In this document: piece by piece, positions 1 through 4,700 of the stretch
Layout of the letters: every line of letters starts with the position of its first letter
Position numbering within the stretch: the first letter of the stretch is position 1
Assembly (NCBI GenBank): GCA_964473045.1
Contig: CAYYMX010000057.1
Location: forward strand, 1 to 9,272
Reading direction: 5' to 3'
DNA from: CAYYMX01 sp964473045
GTDB taxonomy: Bacteria > Pseudomonadota > Alphaproteobacteria > Methylaequorales > Methylaequoraceae
Length of the DNA stretch: 9,272 nucleotides
Made by a program: the position numbers and the translations under genes
The notes under the pieces: generated by a model
Databases searched by the model: none
Seen by the model: the letters and a program-made list of their open reading frames with translations, nothing else
Told to the model about the DNA's origin: nothing

Positions 1-241
1 GAAGTTTCAAGTTAGTGTACATTCTTCTGCTAAGACTATTCATAACGTAACTATCACAGATGAAGTTCATCAAAATTTAACTAAAAATAAAGTGACCAAA
101 AAAGAACTTCTTGATTTTAGTTTTAAGTTTCTTTTGGACAGAGAGCCAAATACCTCAATTCTTTCATCATTTGAATTAAGTGTGATTTCAAGATACTTTC
201 CAGAATATTTTGAAACTGTTAAGAATTGGTGCAACAAATAA
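1..241 (+). CDS. Small protein of unknown function, 5' end cut by the window edge
   Basis: An open frame runs from position 2 to a TAA at 239-241 and gives 79 residues, beginning KFQVSVHSSA and ending ETVKNWCNK. The base at position 1 is G and the next codon is AAG, so the missing first codon is plausibly an ATG whose last base is position 1. That would give a complete protein of about 80 residues starting MKFQV. The chain is polar, with a beta-like start, a lysine-rich middle (NLTKNKVTKKELLDFSFKFLLDRE) and an aromatic C-terminal end (RYFPEYFETV). I see no signal peptide, membrane segment, Cys motif or catalytic motif. The frame is clean, has no overlap with another gene and looks like ordinary coding sequence. 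I have an impression that small proteins with an LLxREPNTSILSSFxLSVI core recur in marine alphaproteobacteria, but I cannot verify it. It is probably the core-genome gene at the left edge of the methyltransferase block. No function is assigned. Confidence 0.75.
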   Translation, partial: KFQVSVHSSAKTIHNVTITDEVHQNLTKNKVTKKELLDFSFKFLLDREPNTSILSSFELSVISRYFPEYFETVKNWCNK

Positions 242-293
242 AGTGTCTAATTTTTTGACTATTTAAGGTCTTGTTCTGTGCAATCTGTTCTAA

Positions 294-1097
294 TTATTTA
301 TTATCAGACCTTGTTATAGTCTTATCTTTGCTTGTTGGTTTTTTTTTTAACAATAAATCGTAATAATGTACTTTATAATTGGAAGGTGTATTCTTGAAAT
401 AATGATTTAAAAACTGATTTTTGCGGATAAACTTTACTTCAAATTGATACTTACCAAGTAAATCAATAAATTTTTTGAGTGAATGAATTTTTATTGATTG
501 TTCAATTTTTTGTTTTGATTGGATTTTCTGTATAGAAAAAAAATTATGTTTTGAGTTTATAAAAATTGTTCTTGAAAAATATAAATAACTTGTAGATTCA
601 AAATTTAGTTGTTCTATTATTTTAAAAAAATTGCAAATATATTGTAATGTTCCAACTACTAGCATTAGTGAAATGCGTTCTTTTGGTAATCTTTCATTGA
701 AATAAATATTTTGTTGGTTTGAAAATTGTTTTTTGCCAATACATCTTAATTTCTTGTTTTGATCAACAACGTAATAGTCAATTCTTTTTAACTTACTTTC
801 ATTAAATCTTCTAAATTGATAATAATTGTCACCATACCCTCCTCCTAAATCCAAGATTCTTATTTTTTCTTTCTTTTTTAACAATAACTTTATTGTAGAA
901 TTGAACTGATCAAGATAACCACTTTTGCTTATATGTTTTGTATATTCATTCCAAAAATTTTTTAATTTTGTTATTACATTATTTTTTTTTAAACTTTTTA
1001 ATTCAGCATTTATTTTTTCATAATATAGGTTTGAATTAAAAAGGTTGTTTTGTGAATGAACAATCTTTTTGCTTAATTTTGAGAATTTGTAATTCAT
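294..1097 (-). CDS. Putative SAM-dependent methyltransferase, TIGR04325 (LIC12133)-like
   Basis: This 267-residue protein has one clear SAM-binding glycine motif, ILDLGGGYGDNYYQF at about residues 81-95, followed by an acidic strand end (YYVVDQ, 108-113) where class I methyltransferases hold the ribose. The tyrosine- and glutamine-rich end of motif I, and a later SYLYFSRTIF...FFSIQKI segment at about 170-192, match my memory of TIGR04325 methyltransferases, which sit in O-antigen and capsule clusters. The first 75 residues are Lys/Asn-rich without a recognisable domain. There is no signal peptide, so it should act in the cytoplasm, probably on a sugar or sugar-linked intermediate. The start is the ATG at 1097. 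It is transcribed away from the FkbM gene at 1312, with a 214-bp AT-rich gap between them, and its stop lies 52 bp from the end of the small protein gene. A run of ten T on the plus strand (339-348) falls in its C-terminal Lys-rich stretch. The family call is by motif only and the acceptor is unknown. Confidence 0.6.
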   Translation of the reverse strand: MNYKFSKLSKKIVHSQNNLFNSNLYYEKINAELKSLKKNNVITKLKNFWNEYTKHISKSGYLDQFNSTIKLLLKKKEKIRILDLGGGYGDNYYQFRRFNESKLKRIDYYVVDQNKKLRCIGKKQFSNQQNIYFNERLPKERISLMLVVGTLQYICNFFKIIEQLNFESTSYLYFSRTIFINSKHNFFSIQKIQSKQKIEQSIKIHSLKKFIDLLGKYQFEVKFIRKNQFLNHYFKNTPSNYKVHYYDLLLKKKPTSKDKTITRSDNK

Positions 1098-1311
1098 AAA
1101 GAGTAATTATTAATTCGTATTTTTTTTCATCCAATTTAATACTTTTTTATTTTAAATTTAACTAATAATTTTTCATAATCACTACATTTTCTTATTTTAA
1201 CTATGCTATAGCTACGATTTTTTCTTATGAATGATAATCAGGAAATTATTTTATGTAATTTAAAATTTATTTTATTGGAACAAACTTAATATCTATGGTT
1301 TATATTTTCTA

Positions 1312-2184
1312 ATGTTAAATATTGTTAGATATTTGCGACATAGAAGTTTTTTAAGTGATTTATTTATATGGAAGCAACTTGGTATTTTTTACCAAAAAAT
1401 CATTTATTTACTTCCATTTAATTTTGTTATTAGACAAAAAATAACTAATAATTATCATTTTTTTTTGCATTCTAGATTTGCTTTTAGTGATTTCAAAAAT
1501 TGGGGAAATAAACAAAATAATTTTTTTTTATTGTACTTAGAACTAGCCAAAAACGTAAAATGTTTTTTTGATGTAGGTGCTCATGTTGGTATAGTTACAC
1601 TTCCAGTTTCAAAAGCAATTGGACAAATGGGCACAGTATATTCTTTTGAACCATCGAAAAAAAACCAATTTTTTTTAAATTATCATATAAAAAAGAACTA
1701 TATTCAAAATGTTAAAGTAATTAATAAAGTAGTTTCATCCAAAAAAAAAAATAGAATTAAATTCTTTGAATCTGACCAACCATCAGGCATGAATTCAATT
1801 CTTCAAATCAAGGAAAAGAAAATTACCAATGAAATTTTTTGTGAAACAATTACGCTAGATGATTTTTGCATAAAAAATAAACTTTTGCCTGAAATAATAA
1901 AAGTTGATATTGAGGGAGCAGAAATAGACCTTTTATATGGATCTTTAAATTTAATTAAAAGATGTCAACCTATGATTTTTCTAAGTTACCATCCGTCGCA
2001 TATTAAGAAGTTAGGTTATAAAAAAGACTTAATTTTTAAGATATTGGATAAAATTAATTACAAAATTTATGATAAAAACTTCAACCACCCCTTAAAATTA
2101 GAAAATTGCGAATATCTTTTATTTCCCAAAAATGCCAATATTGATAAAATAAAAAAATTAAATAAAAACTTATCAGATGGTTAA
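1312..2184 (+). CDS. FkbM-family methyltransferase
   Basis: This 290-residue protein has the signature of FkbM-family SAM-dependent O-methyltransferases. Motif I is FFDVGAHVGIVTLPV (about 85-99), the acidic strand-2 end is YSFEPS (110-115), LDDF lies at 182-185, and the family motif IIKVDIEGAEIDLL is at 195-208. The C-terminal half (FLSYHPSHI, ENCEYLLF) also fits the fold. The N-terminal 80 residues are hydrophobic and aromatic but do not form a clear transmembrane helix or signal peptide. FkbM enzymes methylate hydroxyls of polyketides or sugars; beside a TIGR04325 gene and a second FkbM gene, a surface-glycan acceptor is the likeliest inference. The ATG at 1312 was chosen as the first in-frame start; the sequence just upstream (TATATTTTCTA) has no strong Shine-Dalgarno site. 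An 11-A run at 1741-1751 lies inside the gene, so slippage could change its frame, although such runs are common at this base composition. Confidence 0.8.
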   Translation: MLNIVRYLRHRSFLSDLFIWKQLGIFYQKIIYLLPFNFVIRQKITNNYHFFLHSRFAFSDFKNWGNKQNNFFLLYLELAKNVKCFFDVGAHVGIVTLPVSKAIGQMGTVYSFEPSKKNQFFLNYHIKKNYIQNVKVINKVVSSKKKNRIKFFESDQPSGMNSILQIKEKKITNEIFCETITLDDFCIKNKLLPEIIKVDIEGAEIDLLYGSLNLIKRCQPMIFLSYHPSHIKKLGYKKDLIFKILDKINYKIYDKNFNHPLKLENCEYLLFPKNANIDKIKKLNKNLSDG

Positions 2185-2512
2185 ATATTTCATAACCAAC
2201 AATAAAATTATCACTGAATTTTAAGTAATTAAACTTTAAAATAAAAGTTTGTAAAGTGTCTACAACTTTTTGCACGATGTTTTGTGTCATTTTCTGTTGA
2301 ATGACTCTCTAAAACCTTTTGTGAGTCTGCATAAGCAAACAAGGGCGAACAATCGCCCCGCCCCCCCTTGCTGATGAGACTTCTGTGTCTCGGTTAAAGT
2401 TTTTAACCCCTTTATTTCAAGGAGTTTCTCAAAAAGTGGTTGTTTTTTACTCTTTTTTCTGCATGAGTTCTGCCCTAATTTTTTGTGGCACTTTCTTTGC
2501 AGTTCTTTTTGA
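2185..2512. other. Gene-free stretch holding the ssrA 3'-end remnant and degenerate repeats
   Basis: These 328 bases lie between the two FkbM genes, and I find no convincing gene in them. The minus-strand frame that stays open here is a shadow of the second FkbM gene running into repeat sequence. The stretch is a patchwork. An 11-base match to the end of the first small gene (taaagtgtcta) lies at 2252-2262. A copy of the ssrA 3' end and its flank occupies 2303-2391. A perfect 7-bp AT-rich hairpin (GGTTAAA/TTTAACC) follows at 2392-2408. Short motifs at 2464-2478 and 2481-2516 resemble the flanks of the ssrA copies. Positions 2335-2395 are visibly richer in G+C than the surrounding sequence. 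Confidence 0.6.
2303..2391 (-). repeat. Displaced remnant of the ssrA 3' end (direct repeat, left copy)
   Basis: This is a diverged copy of the end of ssrA and its downstream flank at 3358-3443, in the same orientation. An exact 18-base match, caaacaagggcgaacaat (2336-2353 against 3385-3402), covers half of the terminator hairpin. Another match, 18 of 19 bases (2368-2386 against 3412-3430), covers one arm of the final coding-piece hairpin. Outside these, tgactc at the left end and ttgtgagt in the middle also align, with small indels. The copy stops where the tmRNA body would begin: there is no tag frame and no acceptor piece. Relative to ssrA it has lost about 8 bases of the hairpin loop and gained C residues in the terminator arm. 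It is not a functional tmRNA. The simplest reading is the far attachment-site remnant of an island integrated at ssrA. Confidence 0.8.
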
Positions 2513-3355
2513 ATGAAGCATGTTGGAAAAATAAATTCTAAACACGGTATCTTTAATTTTTGTAACTCTGATTTAATCATAGGTGTATCTCTACAAGAAT
2601 ATGGAGAATTTTCTGAAATTGAACTATCAGTAATGGAGAAATTCATTAAAGATGGTGATATTGTTATGGATATTGGCGCAAATATAGGATGCTTCACGAT
2701 ACCATTTTCAAAAAAAGTTGGAAAAAAAGGGAAAGTTTTAGCATTCGAACCACAAAAATTTATCTTTAACCTTTTAAGTGATAACGTTAAGTGTAATAAA
2801 ATAAAAAATGTCCAGATTTTCAATAATGCGATGGGATATAGTAATACATTTTTAAAATTAAATGATATTGATTATGCCGAACCAGGTAATTTTGGAGGTG
2901 TTGGTCTAGGAAAGAATTATGATAATTCACTATGTGTCAAAATTAAGAAAACAAAAAAATATAAAATTAAGACTTTAACTCTTAATGATTTTTTAAATTT
3001 AAAAAAATGCAACTTTGTAAAAATAGATGTCGAATTAATGGAATTAGATGTTTTGAAGGGAGGGGATAAATTTATCAAAAAATTTAGACCCATAATGTGG
3101 ATCGAAAATCACACTGATTATCCAAATATCATTAATGATTTTCTTCTTTCAAATGAATATGATTCTTATTGGATGCCAACATGGTTATACAATCCCGATA
3201 ATTATTTTATAAATAGTACTAATCACTTTAGCAAATGTTTTACATTTAATACACTTGCAATACCAAAAGAAAGTCAAGAATTTGAGATAGGGTTTTTTGA
3301 TAAGGTATTAACCTCTAATTGTCGACCTGAGAAAGCACTTATTAAAACACTTTAG
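2513..3355 (+). CDS. FkbM-family methyltransferase, cargo of the ssrA-flanked unit
   Basis: This 280-residue protein is a second FkbM-type SAM-dependent methyltransferase, only distantly similar to the one at 1312. It opens with a short beta-rich N-terminal region (HGIFNF...IIGVSLQEYGEFSE, 11-35) seen in a subset of the family, then motif I VMDIGANIGCFTIPF (51-65), FEPQ (78-81), LTLNDF (155-160) and the family motif KIDVELMELDVLKGG (170-184). The usual form of that motif is DVEGxE; here the glycine is Leu175. The C-terminal part (MWIENHTDYP, 195-204; FTFNTLAIPK, 243-252) is typical. A TGA lies directly before the ATG at 2513, so no longer start is possible, and there is no clear Shine-Dalgarno site. 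Its stop is 2 bases from the right-hand ssrA repeat. The likely role is O-methylation of a surface sugar, by context; activity is uncertain given the changed motif. Confidence 0.8.
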   Translation: MKHVGKINSKHGIFNFCNSDLIIGVSLQEYGEFSEIELSVMEKFIKDGDIVMDIGANIGCFTIPFSKKVGKKGKVLAFEPQKFIFNLLSDNVKCNKIKNVQIFNNAMGYSNTFLKLNDIDYAEPGNFGGVGLGKNYDNSLCVKIKKTKKYKIKTLTLNDFLNLKKCNFVKIDVELMELDVLKGGDKFIKKFRPIMWIENHTDYPNIINDFLLSNEYDSYWMPTWLYNPDNYFINSTNHFSKCFTFNTLAIPKESQEFEIGFFDKVLTSNCRPEKALIKTL

Positions 3356-3357
3356 TG

Positions 3358-3443
3358 TGACTCCCTTGTGAGTTCTCCCTAAAACAAACAAGGGCGAACA
3401 ATTGCCCGCCCTTGCCGATGAGACTTCTGTTGCCCGGCGTCTC
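3358..3443 (-). repeat. ssrA 3' end and flank (direct repeat, right copy, joined to intact ssrA)
   Basis: This is the copy that belongs to the working ssrA gene. It begins two bases after the FkbM stop codon and runs through the downstream flank, the terminator hairpin and into the final hairpin of the tmRNA coding piece. Matching blocks with the left copy are the 18-base identity at 3385-3402, the 19-base near-identity at 3412-3430, ttgtgagt at 3366-3373 and tgactc at 3358-3363. Similarity stops at about 3443, inside the last hairpin arm, which would place the crossover region within the 3' end of the gene. Confidence 0.8.
3379..3413 (-). terminator. Rho-independent terminator of ssrA
   Basis: On the minus strand a perfect 7-bp stem, AAGGGCG/CGCCCTT (3413-3407 with 3396-3390), with a 10-base loop is followed by the T-rich tract GTTTGTTTTAG (3389-3379). 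It lies directly after the final hairpin of the tmRNA coding piece, the expected place for its terminator. The left repeat keeps a related hairpin (GGGCGA/TCGCCC at 2343-2358) with an altered arm. Confidence 0.75.
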
Positions 3444-3584
3444 ATAGCCGCGCTAACTTAATTAATTAAGCAGCGAGTGCCATTTTATTATCGTTGGCAT
3501 TTATAAGTTTTGGTCCGATAACGTTGGTACCATTCCGAGCAAAGTTTTGATTCTTCCCACGCACGTCGATCCTATTTCGCCCCC
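3418..3584 (-). ncRNA. ssrA: tmRNA coding piece
   Basis: This piece opens with the conserved tmRNA 5' segment (GGGGGCG then GGATCGACGTGCG), passes through a region that should form the upstream pseudoknot, and carries the tag frame at 3498-3466. It ends in a hairpin with a perfect 7-bp stem, ATGAGAC/GTCTCAT (3445-3439 with 3424-3418), and a 14-base loop. The 3' end after that hairpin is inferred; the terminator follows 4 bases later. The upstream pseudoknot was not resolved by hand. Confidence 0.85.
3466..3498 (-). other. ssrA: tmRNA proteolysis tag reading frame, ANDNKMALAA
   Basis: From a likely GCC resume codon at 3498-3496 the frame reads ANDNKMALAA and ends at TAA (3468-3466). The length and the ends match the classical tag ANDENYALAA of E. 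coli, and the AND start and small-residue end are what ClpXP/ClpAP-type proteases and SspB-like adaptors read. The frame continues open upstream to 3648, but that is only the RNA read as codons, not a protein. The resume codon is inferred by analogy. Confidence 0.85.
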
Positions 3585-3593
3585 ATTTTTTTT

Positions 3594-3662
3594 TGGTGGA
3601 GGCGCCGGGTACCGCCCCCGGGTCCGCTTCGGTTCGCAAACCAAACATTTATCGCTATAGCT
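3594..3662 (-). ncRNA. ssrA: tmRNA acceptor piece
   Basis: Reading 5' to 3' on the minus strand there is a hairpin of TTTGGTT and AACCGAA (3645-3639 with 3634-3628, one T-G pair, loop TGCG). Next is a T-arm with stem CCGGG/CCCGG (3621-3617 with 3609-3605) and a seven-base loop GGCGGTA, then the 3' acceptor strand CGCCTCC and an encoded ACCA. The T-loop lacks the usual TTCRA. I believe deviations of this kind recur in two-piece tmRNAs, but I cannot confirm it here. The 5' end near 3662 is approximate. Confidence 0.85.
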
Positions 3663-3677
3663 GTAAACAGCAATTCT

Positions 3678-3683
3678 ATAATA
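3678..3683 (-). promoter_or_regulatory. Candidate -10 element for ssrA
   Basis: On the minus strand TATTAT (3683-3678) lies about 16-20 bases before the estimated 5' end of the acceptor piece, a suitable distance for a sigma-70 -10 box. A TTGGCT about 21 bases further upstream could be a poorly spaced -35. The surrounding sequence is nearly all A and T, so chance matches are likely. Confidence 0.35.
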
Positions 3684-3770
3684 TTAAAAATTAAAAAAAA
3701 TTAAAGCCAATTATTTTAGTTTTTTTATTTAGATTTTAAAAAAAAATATTTCTTATGTTAGAGTCTACGA

Positions 3771-4700
3771 ATGAAAAAAAATGTTGATTCAAATTCTTTG
3801 GAAATTGAAGAAATTAGAAAGAAAAAATTTACCACTAAAAGAATCACTGTAAAAAAATTAGAAGAAGTTTTGTACAAACCTTTCAAGGTTTTAGATCACG
3901 GTTTTATTAGAGTAATTGATTATATGGGAGATGATTCATCAATTGTTCAAGCAGCTCGCGTTTCCTATGGAAAAGGTACAAAAAAACTTAATCAGGACAA
4001 AAATTTGATTAATTATCTTCTGAGCCACAGACATTCAACACCATTTGAAATGAATGAAATAAAGCTTCATATTAAGCTTCCTATTTTTGTAGCAAGACAG
4101 TGGATAAGACATCGAACTGCAAATGTTAATGAATATTCTGCTAGATATTCGATATTAGACAAAGAGTTCTACATTCCTGATTCAAAAAATTTAAAGCCAC
4201 AATCAAAAATAAATAATCAAGGAAGATCTGGTGAAATACCAATTCGAGAGAAAAAAAAATATATTAATTTGCTTAATGAAAATTCAAAGAAGAGTTTTGA
4301 TAATTACAATGAATTATTAAATGTTAATAGTGATGGTGAAAGAATAGATTCTGAAAACTCTGGTGTTGCTAGAGAGTTAGCTAGAGTAGCCCTTCCGTTA
4401 AACACTTATACTCAATGGTACTGGAAGATAGACCTCCACAATCTTATGCATTTTGTGGCTTTGAGATTTGATCCTCATGCTCAGTACGAAATTAGAGTTT
4501 ATGCAGAAGTTATTTTGGAGATTTTAAGAAAATGGGTTCCATTAACTTTTGAGGCTTTTTTAAAAAATAGGTTAAATTCCTTAACTATTTCATCAGACGG
4601 AATAAATTTTTTAAAGGCAAAATTAAGTAACAAAAAATTTGATGAAAAGAATATCTCAAAAAGAGAACTAGAAAATTTAAAAAATATTTTTAATTTTTAA
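3771..4700 (+). CDS. thyX: Flavin-dependent thymidylate synthase
   Basis: ThyX makes dTMP from dUMP using methylenetetrahydrofolate, FAD and NADPH, replacing ThyA in many compact genomes. The 309-residue product has the diagnostic RHRx7S motif as RHRTANVNEYS at residues 113-123, followed by ARY at 124-126. Upstream is SHRHSTPFE at 85-93, which precedes the dUMP/FAD site. The late helix block QWYWKIDLHNLMHFVALR (215-232), then DPHAQYEIRVYAE (234-246), completes the fold. The first ~30 residues and last ~50 are Lys/Asn-rich extensions; the length is close to that of other alphaproteobacterial ThyX proteins. The ATG at 3771 is the first in the frame, with no strong Shine-Dalgarno site. It is divergent from ssrA across about 110 bp of A/T-rich sequence, and its stop overlaps that of mrp. 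The protein is cytoplasmic and active as a homotetramer. Confidence 0.96.
   Translation: MKKNVDSNSLEIEEIRKKKFTTKRITVKKLEEVLYKPFKVLDHGFIRVIDYMGDDSSIVQAARVSYGKGTKKLNQDKNLINYLLSHRHSTPFEMNEIKLHIKLPIFVARQWIRHRTANVNEYSARYSILDKEFYIPDSKNLKPQSKINNQGRSGEIPIREKKKYINLLNENSKKSFDNYNELLNVNSDGERIDSENSGVARELARVALPLNTYTQWYWKIDLHNLMHFVALRFDPHAQYEIRVYAEVILEILRKWVPLTFEAFLKNRLNSLTISSDGINFLKAKLSNKKFDEKNISKRELENLKNIFNF

Larger units (their letters stand above)
2303..3357. mobile_element. Miniature island or cassette at the ssrA 3' end carrying one FkbM gene
   Basis: Direct copies of the ssrA 3' end at 2303-2391 and 3358-3443 enclose about 970 bp, and the only gene inside is the FkbM methyltransferase at 2513-3355. 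tmRNA genes are well-established integration targets for tyrosine-recombinase islands, which use the gene's 3' end, restore it and leave the displaced end at the far side. Orientation and position fit that model exactly: ssrA is on the minus strand and the insert lies on its 3' side. No integrase, transposase or excisionase is present, so the unit would be a decayed island, a cassette mobilised in trans, or the product of homologous exchange between ssrA ends. The repeats are seen directly; the mechanism is inferred. Confidence 0.55.
3418..3662 (-). ncRNA. ssrA: Transfer-messenger RNA, circularly permuted two-piece form
   Basis: tmRNA rescues stalled ribosomes: it is charged with alanine, enters the A site with SmpB and supplies a short frame that tags the unfinished protein for proteolysis. 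Three parts are visible on the minus strand in the order found in permuted genes. First comes an acceptor piece ending in CCACCA at 3594. Next is a spacer of only 9 bases (eight A and a T, 3593-3585). Last comes a coding piece starting GGGGGCGAAATAGGATCGAC at 3584. The first seven bases of the coding piece (GGGGGCG, 3584-3578) pair with CGCCTCC (3604-3598) of the acceptor piece through seven pairs, one of them G-T, rebuilding an Ala-type acceptor stem. However, the usual G3-U70 identity pair must be located with care: the wobble here is at the third pair, G3 with the T at 3600, as expected for tRNA-Ala identity. A tag frame ending ALAA confirms the call. Exact mature 5' and 3' ends are estimates. 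Confidence 0.93.

Noticed and set aside
1098..1311. A regulatory RNA or small gene in the gap between the divergent methyltransferase genes
   Set aside because: The 214 bp are A/T-rich with no stable hairpin or convincing frame. TTGGAA near 1275 with TATATT near 1300 is a weak promoter match of the sort expected by chance.
1741..1751. Homopolymer runs in the methyltransferase genes (11 A here; 10 T at 339-348) as phase-variation switches
   Set aside because: Runs of 8-11 A or T occur throughout this AT-rich window, including in core genes such as mrp, so they are not evidence of switching without data on length variants.
2361..2367. A seven-C run in the ssrA remnant as a possible slippage site
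   Set aside because: It lies in non-coding remnant sequence, where a length change would have no obvious effect.
2287..2823. A 178-residue minus-strand frame across the remnant and the start of the second FkbM gene
   Set aside because: Its first part is antisense to the FkbM gene, which has clear family motifs. The rest runs through ssrA-derived repeat sequence and has a low-complexity composition, so there is no sign of a real protein.
3466..3648. A 60-residue minus-strand frame ending in ANDNKMALAA
   Set aside because: It is the tmRNA read as codons. Only the last ten codons are translated, as the proteolysis tag; the upstream part covers the acceptor and coding RNA structure.
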